Positions 56,085-64,000 of a stretch of DNA of 64,000 nt are shown piece by piece. The stretch's first letter is position 1. Each line of letters begins with the position of its first letter. Location of the stretch: NCBI GenBank assembly GCA_023440965.1, contig JAEZRC010000002.1, positions 208,741 through 272,740 of the forward strand, given 5' to 3'. This DNA is from Bacillota bacterium (GTDB lineage Bacteria; Bacillota; Clostridia; Oscillospirales; Ruminococcaceae). A program made the translations under genes and the position numbers. Under the pieces are notes generated by a model. The model did not search any database. It was not told the DNA's origin and saw only the letters and a list, made by a program, of their open reading frames with translations.

Positions 56085-57938
56085 GTGTATATTCATTCTG
56101 TGTTGTTAAAGAACTATAAATCTATTGGCGAAAATAAAAATATAATAATTTTAGAGCCGAAAGTAACCACTATAATTGGGAAAAATGAAAGCGGAAAAAG
56201 TAATGTGCTTGAAGGTTTGTCTCACATTTCATTATTAAGAACTATGCAATCGGCTTTTAATACTGATAGTATCAACCGCAATAACGGAACAAATGCTGAT
56301 ATAGAATACACTATTATCGTAAGGCCGACATCAGAAGAAAAAGATTCTATAAATATTCAGAATGATACTAAAATAGTTGTTAGCAAAGATAGTTATACAG
56401 CCACGGGAGGTGTTGTGGATTATTATAATGAGCACATACGAGAAAGTTCTGATAATTTGATTTCAGTTTTAGGGACAAACCCTTTTCAACTTAGGGATCA
56501 GGAATTAATTAATTATCGAAATTACATTACTGCCTTACAAAAAACAGATTCCTTAAATTTCAATAAAATTAATAATGCCTTGGGCTTTTTTAAAAATCTA
56601 ATTTCAAGAGTAAATGCAGAAGATCGGAGCACCATTTTGGATGCCTTAACTGATATGCAATCCAAATGGGAAACTTTAGAACGCATATTGCCTACAGTGT
56701 TCTATCGAAATGCAGATAAAATGCTTAAAACTCAATATAAACTTGACGATGTTCAGAAGGAATTAGCAAATCCTGCATCATATCCGAATAGCCTTTTAAC
56801 TGATTTTGTACATTTAATTGAAGTCTCGAATACCGAATTTATTGATGCAGTACAAGCAGGAACTACTGGTACAAAAACTACTATTAGGAAAAGAATCAAT
56901 AGAAATGTAGAATCAATAATTAATAAAAAATTTCAGGATTTTTACACAGCCGAAAGAGTTTCATTGAACGTTGATACTGATTCTAGTGTTCTTAGTTTTT
57001 CCGTTCAAACTAGCAATGGAGAAACATTGCTTTTATCTGAACGCAGTAATGGACTTCGATGGTATCTCAATACATTCATCGATGCTATGGCGCATGGAAT
57101 ATCCAGAAAAAATGTACTATATTTATTTGATGAGCCAGGAACTTCCTTGCACATTAATGCTCAAAAAGAACTAATTACTCTGTTTCACGATTTAGCTGCG
57201 AAAGGAAATCAAGTGGTTTATACCACACACTCACCATATATGTTGGATATGAAGAATGATGGTATACATCGCATTCGTGCTGTGGAGAAGGACTTAGAAG
57301 GATATACATATATTTATAAAACAGCGTATGATGCGCAATTATCTCCTGACAGCCAAGAAGATACTTTGGCTCCAATTATAAATGCTATTGGAATGAATCT
57401 CAATGACATATTTGGCCCTTCTAAAGATCAACTGAATATCGTAATTGAAGGTGTAAGCGACTATATCTACATACACACAATGGCTAAACACTTGGGTTAT
57501 AATTTAGATAATTATAATTTTATTCCTTCTGTTGGAGCAACCAATTGCATTAATATATGTACCATCCTACATGGTTGGGGATGCCCGTTCTTTGCAATAT
57601 TTGATTATGACAATGAGGGTGTTATTAAGGGAGGAGAAGTATTGAGAAAAGAATTTCTGTTTGAATTCGACAAGCAATATTGCTATATTAAATCAATAAC
57701 ACAAAAAGATGTAGATGAGCAGACTTATAAGAAATTTCCATGTGTAATTGAAGATATAATAACGAAGGAGGAGCTGGATAATTTTATAAAAGTAAAGGGT
57801 ATTACAGAAAAAGTTGGTAAGCCGTTGAAAGCTAAATTGTTCTGTAATGCTGTGGAAGATGGTTCGTATACAATTGGAATCCAGTGTAAAAAAAATATTA
57901 CGGATCTCCTTGACAGAATTACTAAAGCATATCAATAG
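56085..57938 (+). CDS. OLD-family ATPase-nuclease (AAA + TOPRIM)
   Basis: A 617-residue protein of the type used against phages. N-terminal ABC-type ATPase: Walker A GKNESGKS (residues 32-39), ABC-like LLLSERSNGLRWYL, Walker B LYLFDEPGTSLH and TTHSPYMLD. C-terminal TOPRIM nuclease (about 445-617): IVIEGVSDYIY with the catalytic Glu and FDYDNEG with the DxD pair. No UvrD-like helicase follows, so it is a stand-alone (class 1) OLD rather than a Gabija pair. It starts with GTG at 56085, six bases after GGGAG. It is first in the AT-rich accessory region; target and trigger are unknown. Confidence 0.87.
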   Translation: MYIHSVLLKNYKSIGENKNIIILEPKVTTIIGKNESGKSNVLEGLSHISLLRTMQSAFNTDSINRNNGTNADIEYTIIVRPTSEEKDSINIQNDTKIVVSKDSYTATGGVVDYYNEHIRESSDNLISVLGTNPFQLRDQELINYRNYITALQKTDSLNFNKINNALGFFKNLISRVNAEDRSTILDALTDMQSKWETLERILPTVFYRNADKMLKTQYKLDDVQKELANPASYPNSLLTDFVHLIEVSNTEFIDAVQAGTTGTKTTIRKRINRNVESIINKKFQDFYTAERVSLNVDTDSSVLSFSVQTSNGETLLLSERSNGLRWYLNTFIDAMAHGISRKNVLYLFDEPGTSLHINAQKELITLFHDLAAKGNQVVYTTHSPYMLDMKNDGIHRIRAVEKDLEGYTYIYKTAYDAQLSPDSQEDTLAPIINAIGMNLNDIFGPSKDQLNIVIEGVSDYIYIHTMAKHLGYNLDNYNFIPSVGATNCINICTILHGWGCPFFAIFDYDNEGVIKGGEVLRKEFLFEFDKQYCYIKSITQKDVDEQTYKKFPCVIEDIITKEELDNFIKVKGITEKVGKPLKAKLFCNAVEDGSYTIGIQCKKNITDLLDRITKAYQ

Positions 57939-58135
57939 ATCTATATTTTGTATCCTGATTAGCGGTATAATGAGCTATATTTTGTTAGAAACTAAAGAAC
58001 CAAGAAGCAATTACTTATAGTCACTATTAATAATTTTTATTATTTTATGATATGAAAGAGATCATAATAGCAAAAAATGTGTAACCTGCTATATAGCAAT
58101 AATAGGATCTTAAAGAATATTTAAACTTTAAAAAT
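57939..58135. other. AT-rich spacer, no gene seen
   Basis: Between the OLD gene and the DUF262 gene. It contains a short TGCTATATAGCA palindrome (58088-58099) and no clear promoter or terminator. Confidence 0.4.
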
Positions 58136-58147
58136 AGGAGGATGGAT

Positions 58148-59918
58148 ATGATAAAATCACCACGTGGTATGTCAATAATGGAAGCTTATGAACTTTACAG
58201 AAAGAATGCTATATGTTAATAGAAAGTATCAAAGAAAATTGGTTTGGTCTGTTAAAGAAAAGCAATCACTAATTGATTCGATTATTAAAAAGTATCCTAT
58301 TCCATTAATATTGTTAGCAGAAACTGATAACAATAAATACGAAATTATAGATGGAATGCAAAGATTAAATGCGATTTTCTCATTTATAGATAATTAGTTT
58401 GGTATGATTGAAGATGGAAAATATTTTAGTGTTAAGGATTATACTTTTGCACAATCTATATCTGATAAAAGGATATTTGAAGTTGCTACTGGCGTAGAAA
58501 ATATAACTCAGGAAATTGTTTCTGAATTTATATCATACCAATTTCCGGTTACTATTTTTGAAAGTAATAATACGGAAGATATTAACGAAACGTTTAGAAG
58601 AATTAACGCTAATGGAAAGCATTTATCTGCTCAAGAAGTTCGCCAAGCCGGTAATGTAAGCCAGCTTTCGCAATTGGTTAGAGAAATATCTTGTGAAATT
58701 AGAGGTGATGTATCTAAAGAAAAACTATTGCTATCTGAAATGCCAACTATAAGTATAGATTCAAAAAACATTTCAGTTGGTTATGGAGTTGTTGCGGATG
58801 AAACATTTTGGTGTAAACAAGGAGTATTGACTGCAGCAAATGTAAGAGATAGTGAAGATGAACAATTTGTAGCAGATATTATTATATCTGTGTTATTAGA
58901 ACAACCGCTTGCTGCTAGTAAAACAGAATTTAATAATTACTATGGAGTTGGGCAAACTGATAAATCTAAAGAATTAGAAATTAAAATTAATGCAATAGGA
59001 AAAGAAAATATTAAAAGAAACTTTAAAACTGTGTTTTCATATATTATGAATTTTTGTGATGATTGCTTACTAGGAACTAAGATGAAAAATGTATTAAATC
59101 CAAATTCAGGTAGTAATCCAGTTAAAGAAGCGTTTTATACTATATTTATGTCATTTTATGATTTAATAATTAACAAAAATATGGAACCTTTTGATAACAT
59201 TGAAATCAAAAATGCAATATACAATTTGCATTCAAAAATACCTAGAACTAACAATTATACTACAACTAAAGTAAGAATTAAGAATATAAATTTAACTACT
59301 GGATTAATTCAAAATTATTTTAAAATATCATCAAATACTTTTAGAAGTTCTACATCATATATAATTGATTTTCAAAATTATCTGATGAAATCTAAAGTTG
59401 AAAGTTCAAACTATGATTTTAAACAGGGATTATTTGATCTGGGAAATAAAGAAAGAAAAATAAATAATAAAACATTTGAAGATTCAATCATTAAAAACAT
59501 TGCTGCAATGGCTAACCTAGGAAAAAATCAAAAAGGATTTTTATTTATTGGCGTAACTGATAAGGAAGAAGATACTAAGAGAGTTGAGGAAATAGATTTT
59601 ATAAAAGGTATACCACGATATTATGGCTTTGGAGTTGTGGGACTAGAAAGAGAGGCAAAATTAAAAAATGTTACTATAGATGAATATATTTCAGAAATAA
59701 CATCAAAAATCTCAGAATCTGAGTTACCTAATGATATAAAAGTTCAAGTTACCAAGAATATAACTCCTATTACATATAGTGATAGAACCGTTTTAATGAT
59801 AGAAGTAAAAAGTGGAAATGAACCAATATACTATAAAGAATGTATGTATATAAGAGATGGTGCTAAGTGTGTTGAAGTAAAAGGGTCCAAACAGGGTTCA
59901 GTTTTTAAACTGTTTTAA
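58148..59918 (+). pseudogene. DUF262-AlbA_2 gene, broken by a frameshift and a TAG codon
   Basis: AGGAGG and ATG 58148 open a frame (MIKSPRGMSIMEAYELYRKN) that stops at 58217-58219. The protein continues in another frame from about 58206 (LYVNRKYQRKLVWSVKEKQ, then IIDGMQRLNAIFSF, the DUF262 DGQQR-like motif), stops at TAG 58395-58397, and resumes in frame from 58398 to 59918. The distal part, about 504 residues from ATG 58404, ends in an AlbA_2/Schlafen-type domain (NYDFKQGLFDLGNKER, GKNQKGFLFIGVTDK). DUF262 is the nuclease/NTPase domain of GmrSD- and SspE-like defences. Probably a decayed defence gene; the later frame is long and clean, so decay is recent or the defects are sequencing errors. 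Confidence 0.72.
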
Positions 59919-60072
59919 TTTTTTCTAGTTAATTTAATTAATTTTCTTAACTGCAATATAAACAAAACTAACTTAATAGTATATTGAATGTGAATTTTGC
60001 TTAATTTTTATGATGGAAATGTAATTATAATTAAGAGAATTCTTTTATTCAATCGATAGGGGTGATATTTTA
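59919..60072. other. AT-rich spacer, no gene seen
   Basis: Contains only runs of A/T and the AGGGGTGAT ribosome binding site of the next gene (60057-60065). Confidence 0.4.
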
Positions 60073-60906
60073 ATGTGCATGAAAAATGATATGTATGCTG
60101 AACTAAAAAAAAGAGCTATGAATCATATTTTAATTCATCATTATACTACAATCAAGTCACTGGAAAATATTATTACTAATAATTCACTTAGATTATCAAG
60201 ACTTGATATTGTAAATGACACTTATGAGAATAAACGCATCAACGATGTGTGGAAAAATAAAATATTTACGTCCTGTTTTACATACAGAGAAAATGAATCA
60301 TACATGTTTTGGAAATTGTATGCAGGTGAGGAAGGCGTACGTCTATCATTTGATAGTGAATACTTTAGAACTAATCGTATATCTGTGTATGCAGATAGTG
60401 AATGTAGGCAATGCTTTGAGTATTATGAAAAAAGTGATGTAACACATAAAAGAAATATTGATTATTTAGATTGGGCCATTCGAGATATTACATATGCTGA
60501 CATTAAGTATACAAGTGAGTTTTCTCAATTTGAAGAAATAGACCCTGAATCAGCCACTTTCTTTTATAATTGCAATATGCTGGGAAAGAATAAAAATTTT
60601 ACCTTTTCTTTGTGTCCAGGGCTTATTAAAGGGATTGAATGGGATTCGGAACAAGAAGTGAGATTACGAGTTGCTCTTTCGTATAAAGGAATGTCAAATT
60701 CAGTAGTAAACGGTTCTCCATGCACGCCTTTCAAATATATTTATATTCCTATTAATGAAGCTGTTAAAGCTATAACCATAACTATGAATCCATGGCATTG
60801 TCAGGATTTCAAAGAAAGACTAATTAAACTGTTGAAGAGTAATCCATTAACTTGTAACTGTAAGGTAGCCGAGAGTTCAATGATAAATCAAGTAAAGAGC
60901 ACATAA
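60073..60906 (+). CDS. DUF2971 domain protein
   Basis: A 277-residue protein with the DUF2971 pattern: LIHHYTTIKSLENIITNNSLRLSRLDIVNDTYE near the start (HYT, then N-D-x-x-E), CFTYRENESYMFWKLYAG and GVRLSF in the middle, and EWDSEQEVRLRV near the end. Members are common in defence islands and mobile regions; biochemical function is not established. Ribosome binding site AGGGGTGAT precedes the ATG. Confidence 0.8.
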   Translation: MCMKNDMYAELKKRAMNHILIHHYTTIKSLENIITNNSLRLSRLDIVNDTYENKRINDVWKNKIFTSCFTYRENESYMFWKLYAGEEGVRLSFDSEYFRTNRISVYADSECRQCFEYYEKSDVTHKRNIDYLDWAIRDITYADIKYTSEFSQFEEIDPESATFFYNCNMLGKNKNFTFSLCPGLIKGIEWDSEQEVRLRVALSYKGMSNSVVNGSPCTPFKYIYIPINEAVKAITITMNPWHCQDFKERLIKLLKSNPLTCNCKVAESSMINQVKST

Positions 60907-60923
60907 TATATTCAAGTGGGCTA

Positions 60924-60940
60924 ACTTTCCATTATGTTTA
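60924..60940 (+). repeat. Dispersed intergenic repeat, copy 1
   Basis: ACTTTCCATTATGTTTA; its first 16 bases equal the reverse complement of the right arm of copy 2 (62132-62147). An inverted pair GTACCCT/AGGGTAC lies just downstream (from 60944 and near 61000). The rest of the spacer to 61088 shows nothing else. Confidence 0.6.
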
Positions 60941-61088
60941 CACTGTACCCTGGCATTATCATACGGACAAGTAAAGAATAGTAAAACATCATTTTTTAGG
61001 GTACGAATATTTTATGGAAGTATTACTTATCTAATTTGATTGAAGATATAACAATATTATTTGTTAAAAAAATATGTAGGTGAATTAA

Positions 61089-62102
61089 TTGATAATAAAA
61101 AAGCCATTTCGAAAGATAATAGCATTTATACAAAGGGACACTAAAAAAGGTGTAAAAGAAATAAAAAAGACCAATTGGACTCATTCAATTTTTATTATTG
61201 TTTTAGGATTAATTGTTGGATTTGTTATAACTGTTTCATTTCAGTTTGTAATACAATCTAACTCAAATGGATCATTAAAAGGTAATAAACTAAAAGAATA
61301 TTTGATAAGTGAATTAAGCAGTAAATTAAATATCAAGAACAAAATGTTACAAGTGGATAATTTCACAACATTTAAAGTAGATGATATGTTTAATGATGAT
61401 ACAATTGTAATTTGCGGTAATTATTCTGATAACAATTTAAATGGGAGATATGTAGCGCTTTTTGAAAGGCGTGAAAAAACAATATTTAATTATATATTTG
61501 GTACTAATCCAAGCTATCAAATGAAAGGGTTATTAAATTATAAAAGTAAATTCGCAGATAAATACTTTTTTTATAATCCTAAAATTAATATACGTGATAT
61601 TGATATGGATGGTCAAAATGAAATCGTATTAAGTTACATAACTAATTTTGCTAACAGACAGGCTCAAAGTATTGTGTTACTTAATCATTGTGATTCAACT
61701 TGGAGTGTAGTAGTTCCCGATTTAATTAAAATTCAAGAGGAAATTAAAAAAATAGATCATAACATTGAGAATATATATATGGATACATATAAATTTGAAT
61801 TTAATAATAAACCTGAAAATATTTATTTATTATCTTCTAATGGATTCTATTATTTTGATGAAAATCCTAATTCAAACAAGCCAATACTAAATGTTAATAT
61901 TACACTATTAAAAAAGGGTGAATCAAATATTGGCAAACATGATTTTGTAAGTATTATGTATTCAATAAAGGATGGTGAAATAATAAGAAACAATGTATGG
62001 AACAAGGGTAACCCTAAAATCTGGAGTATGGAGCATCCTATTAATATTTCTGATGGATGGGGAACAAGTCTTGATGAAGTTTATTTTTATAGATTGGATT
62101 AA
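61089..62102 (+). CDS. Membrane-anchored protein of unknown function
   Basis: A 337-residue protein: basic cytoplasmic N-terminus, one membrane segment at about 33-55 (IFIIVLGLIVGFVITVSF), then an extracytoplasmic domain. The stretch INIRDIDMDGQNEIVLSY matches the DxDxDG calcium-loop of FG-GAP/VCBS-type repeats, which suggests a small beta-propeller-like fold. It uses TTG at 61089 preceded by AGGTG; that choice is moderate in certainty. No family recognised. Confidence 0.65.
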   Translation: MIIKKPFRKIIAFIQRDTKKGVKEIKKTNWTHSIFIIVLGLIVGFVITVSFQFVIQSNSNGSLKGNKLKEYLISELSSKLNIKNKMLQVDNFTTFKVDDMFNDDTIVICGNYSDNNLNGRYVALFERREKTIFNYIFGTNPSYQMKGLLNYKSKFADKYFFYNPKINIRDIDMDGQNEIVLSYITNFANRQAQSIVLLNHCDSTWSVVVPDLIKIQEEIKKIDHNIENIYMDTYKFEFNNKPENIYLLSSNGFYYFDENPNSNKPILNVNITLLKKGESNIGKHDFVSIMYSIKDGEIIRNNVWNKGNPKIWSMEHPINISDGWGTSLDEVYFYRLD

Positions 62103-62108
62103 AAAACA

Positions 62109-62147
62109 ACTTCCCATTATGTTTATATAGCAAACATAATGGAAAGT
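62109..62147. repeat. Dispersed intergenic repeat, copy 2 (hairpin)
   Basis: ACTTCCCATTATGTTT (62109-62124) and AAACATAATGGAAAGT (62132-62147) form a 16-bp hairpin with one mismatch and a 7-base loop. It could work as a terminator for the preceding gene, but no T-run follows immediately. Confidence 0.75.
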
Positions 62148-62191
62148 GAACTAAGAGCTTTTTATTATAAAATGGAAAGAGGAAAAAGTAA

Positions 62192-62521
62192 ATGAAAATT
62201 CAAGATGTTCTTTTTTGTACAATTGATTGGGATAAAGTAATACCTACAACACACCCAGGTGTAACAGGAGAAGCCTATTGGCGTACTTTTGAAATGGGCA
62301 ATATAAGGGTTCGCATGGTTGAATACACACCAGGTTATTTAGCAGATCATTGGTGTAAACGAGGACATGTACTTCTCGTTCTTGAGGGCGAATTAGTAAC
62401 TGAACTTGATGATGGGAGAAAATTTGTTTTAACACCTGGTACCAGCTATCAGGTAGCGGAAGATGTTAATCCACATCGCTCATATACAGAAAAGGGTGCT
62501 AAATTGTTTATTGTAGATTGA
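62192..62521 (+). CDS. Cupin-fold protein, DHCW-motif type
   Basis: A 109-residue single-domain cupin. LADHWCKRGHVLLVLEGELVTEL holds the first cupin motif with the D-H-x-C-like signature, and LTPGTSYQVAEDVNPHRS the second. Metal-binding His residues are present. Substrate unknown. AGAGG site upstream. Confidence 0.82.
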   Translation: MKIQDVLFCTIDWDKVIPTTHPGVTGEAYWRTFEMGNIRVRMVEYTPGYLADHWCKRGHVLLVLEGELVTELDDGRKFVLTPGTSYQVAEDVNPHRSYTEKGAKLFIVD

Positions 62522-62560
62522 TTTTGATTACATATTATAAGCGAACTCGGTAGTGTGACG

Positions 62561-62569
62561 TAAACATAA
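62561..62569 (-). repeat. Possible partial copy of the intergenic repeat, inverted
   Basis: TAAACATAA, the reverse complement of the repeat core TTATGTTTA. Short, so it may be chance. Confidence 0.25.
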
Positions 62570-62615
62570 AAAGAAGCTAACATAGGAACAACATATTTAA
62601 ATAACGGGGGTAATT

Positions 62616-62960
62616 ATGAAAGATTTCCCGAAATTTATGAAGAACCAATCAAATCACATTAGTGGCAATCAGCAGAATACGAAAGACATTGACGGCTACT
62701 ATTATACAGCAAATGACGGTAGCCAAATGGCCTTCTGGACTTGTTATTCAGATCAGGTTTCAAAACCACATCAGCATCCATTTGATGAATATACGATTGT
62801 TGTTTCTGGTCAGTATATTGCAATAATCGATGGAAAAGAAATTATATTAAATCCTGGTGATGAAATATTTGTTCCGAAAGGAACATTACAGGGCGGAAGA
62901 TACATTGCCGGAACAAGAACAATTTCAGCATTTGGTGGCAGGCGGATAAATAAAGAGTAA
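62616..62960 (+). CDS. Cupin-domain protein
   Basis: A 114-residue cupin with motif 1 PHQHPFDEYTIVVSGQY and motif 2 LNPGDEIFVPKGTLQGG. It has no clear similarity to the neighbouring DHCW cupin beyond the fold. Function unknown. CGGGGGTAA precedes the ATG. Confidence 0.82.
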   Translation: MKDFPKFMKNQSNHISGNQQNTKDIDGYYYTANDGSQMAFWTCYSDQVSKPHQHPFDEYTIVVSGQYIAIIDGKEIILNPGDEIFVPKGTLQGGRYIAGTRTISAFGGRRINKE

Positions 62961-63023
62961 TCGAGCTATTGAGAATAACTTATTAGTAAAGCACACCATA
63001 TTTAAATTGCTAGTTACGTTAAT

Positions 63024-63038
63024 TTCCCATTATGTTTA
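63024..63038 (+). repeat. Dispersed intergenic repeat, copy 3
   Basis: TTCCCATTATGTTTA, identical over 14 bases to the left arm of copy 2, followed by TGATGTAC (copy 1 is followed by CACTGTAC) and a small ATGAT/ATCAT stem. Confidence 0.6.
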
Positions 63039-63125
63039 TGATGTACAATCATAAGATTCCAATTAGTCAAAGAGTATTGAAATTTTGGTTTGTAATATAT
63101 TAAAATACAAACCGACTTCAATGAA

Positions 63126-63606
63126 ATGAAAGGGATAATTGAATATATGAGAATAAAAAATTCAAAAAATAAGCTGTTGCTCATATTTATAGATTTTTTG
63201 ATTATTATTATGTTTATCTATTTAATATTGGGTTTTTATGACTTGAGTAAGGAAATGTATATTCGTAATAGTCGTAACTGGGTTAAAGTTAATGCAGATA
63301 TAACAAATAGAACATTGCATACTAGTGGAAGATATGAAGAGGATGCATATTATATTGAATATAAAAATATAAACAAAAAAATATACTAATTCTATCAGGA
63401 CACACAAAATTCCTATTTTTGGTAATGAATATAAGCAAATGGTAATTTACTATAAATCGAATGATCCTTCTATTGTATATCTCCCAACGACAGCTGTTTA
63501 TTATATAGGTAAAATAATATTAGCTTTTTTCTTTTTGATATTATTTATTTTAATGAGAAGGAAATGTTATTATCTTAATTCAAAAAGAAATAACTATAAC
63601 TGGTAA
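63126..63606 (+). pseudogene. DUF3592-like membrane protein gene, frameshifted in an A-run
   Basis: The first frame (63126-63389) encodes a membrane segment at about 18-40 and the start of an exported domain (WVKVNADITNRTLH, YYIEYKN), then stops. Removing one A from the seven-A run at 63375-63381 continues the protein to 63604-63606: YTNSIRTHKIPIFGNEY, IYYKSNDPSIVYLPT and a second membrane segment (IGKIILAFFFLILFIL). The joined product, about 160 residues with a membrane segment at each end, fits the DUF3592 pattern. Start may be ATG 63126 or ATG 63147. Single-base defect in a homopolymer: decay, slippage or sequencing error. Confidence 0.65.
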
Positions 63607-63785
63607 ATTTATCATGGCTTCAGTGCTTTCAAAGTTTGATTTGAAACACATAAAGGTATTTAGCAAGCCTTTTTTCATTCTCACCGCCATGGACATGTAA
63701 ACTTAAAAGATGTATTTTTACCATCTTACTGCTGGTTAGAATAGTCTAATGATGTGGTTCCATAAAATATTGGAAAATGTGGACC
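63607..63785. other. Spacer without a recognisable gene
   Basis: No ORF, hairpin or repeat of note between the DUF3592-like gene and the promoter of the last gene; the sequence around 63616-63700 could be gene debris. Confidence 0.4.
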
Positions 63786-63814
63786 TTGAAAATACCATGA
63801 TCAAAAACTATTAT
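63786..63814 (+). promoter_or_regulatory. Promoter of the aldo/keto reductase gene
   Basis: TTGAAA at 63786-63791, 17-bp spacer, TATTAT at 63809-63814; AGGAGG at 63841-63846. Confidence 0.6.
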
Positions 63815-63856
63815 TTAATTATAAAACGTTATTTGACATTAGGAGGCTAAAAAGAA

Positions 63857-64000
63857 ATGGAGCTAAATATTAGACAATTAAATCAAAAGATACAACCTCT
63901 TGGTATGGGGGGGTGGGCTATAGGCGGTACATGGGGACCAAAAGATCTCCCACTTGGATGGTCAACTGTTGATGATAAAGAATCAATAAAGGCACTAAGA
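63857..64000 (+). CDS. Aldo/keto reductase (5' end only)
   Basis: The first 48 codons of a gene that runs off the window. The translation has LGMGGWAIGGTWGP, then LGWSTVDDKESIKALR, the first strand and helix of NADPH-dependent aldo/keto reductases (family AKR, YgdS/Tas type). AGGAGG lies ten bases before the ATG. Confidence 0.85.
   Translation, partial: MELNIRQLNQKIQPLGMGGWAIGGTWGPKDLPLGWSTVDDKESIKALR

Noticed and set aside
62103..63125. True integron attC sites between the cupin genes
   Set aside because: GCTAAC-like bases occur next to two repeats, but the paired core sites of attC are not present and no integron integrase is seen.

Overview
The window is a 64 kb stretch of an AT-rich genome, almost certainly from a Gram-positive, spore-forming member of Clostridia (Bacillota), most likely a Ruminococcus-like Oscillospirales species. 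The evidence is strong GGAGG-type ribosome binding sites, an alpha/beta-type small acid-soluble spore protein, a type III glutamine synthetase, a CdaA/CdaR pair, an L27 precursor with its Prp protease, and indirect (GatCAB) tRNA amidation. Genus placement is inference.

Layout. 1-2.5 kb: end of a glycosyltransferase gene, a lipoprotein and a cell-wall amidase. 2.7-7.4 kb: gatC, gatA and a fused gatB-aspS gene, so that aspartylation and transamidation enzymes sit on one polypeptide. 7.5-11.7 kb: glutamine synthetase GlnN and a PAS-GGDEF membrane protein. 11.8-19.7 kb (minus strand): spore protein, FAD dehydrogenase, c-di-AMP synthase with its regulator, a cysteine desulfurase pair, isoprenoid genes ispDF and pheA. 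19.9-33.2 kb (plus): a long housekeeping run, ruvC-ruvA-dinB-like-ruvB, glmM, a methyltransferase, the ECF vitamin-transporter module, truA, cvpA-like and clpE. 33.2-36.8 kb: rplU-prp-rpmA, obgE, Mini-III and yebC. 36.9-43.6 kb (minus): a complete phosphate operon pstS-pstCA-pstB-phoU-phoP-phoR in which PstS looks circularly permuted and PstC/PstA are fused. 44.4-47.9 kb: a GNAT gene and a three-gene hydrolase/acyltransferase/membrane-protein cluster. 48.1-53.2 kb: two divergent thiol/metalloid operons (CoA-disulfide reductase and rhodaneses on one side; ArsR, ArsP-like permease and Cys-rich redox proteins on the other). 53.2-55.4 kb: rpsI-rplM, a TtcA-like gene and tRNA-Leu.

55.4-64 kb is an accessory region, visibly more AT-rich and partly decayed. 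It starts with what looks like an undescribed ~400-nt structured RNA on the minus strand (consensus promoter, G-U-compatible hairpins, intrinsic terminator). It continues with an OLD-type nuclease, a broken DUF262-AlbA_2 gene, a DUF2971 gene, cupins, a frameshifted DUF3592-like gene and the start of an aldo/keto reductase. Spacers here share a TTCCCATTATGTTTA-like repeat.

The observations I rate highest are the GatB-AspRS fusion (with residues expected for a non-discriminating AspRS), the permuted PstS, and the ~400-nt RNA. Several genes have defects exactly at the start codon or at A-runs (Mini-III, GNAT, two A-run frameshifts). These may be real decay, recoding or sequencing error, and need read-level checks. 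All family assignments come from reading motifs; no database search was possible.
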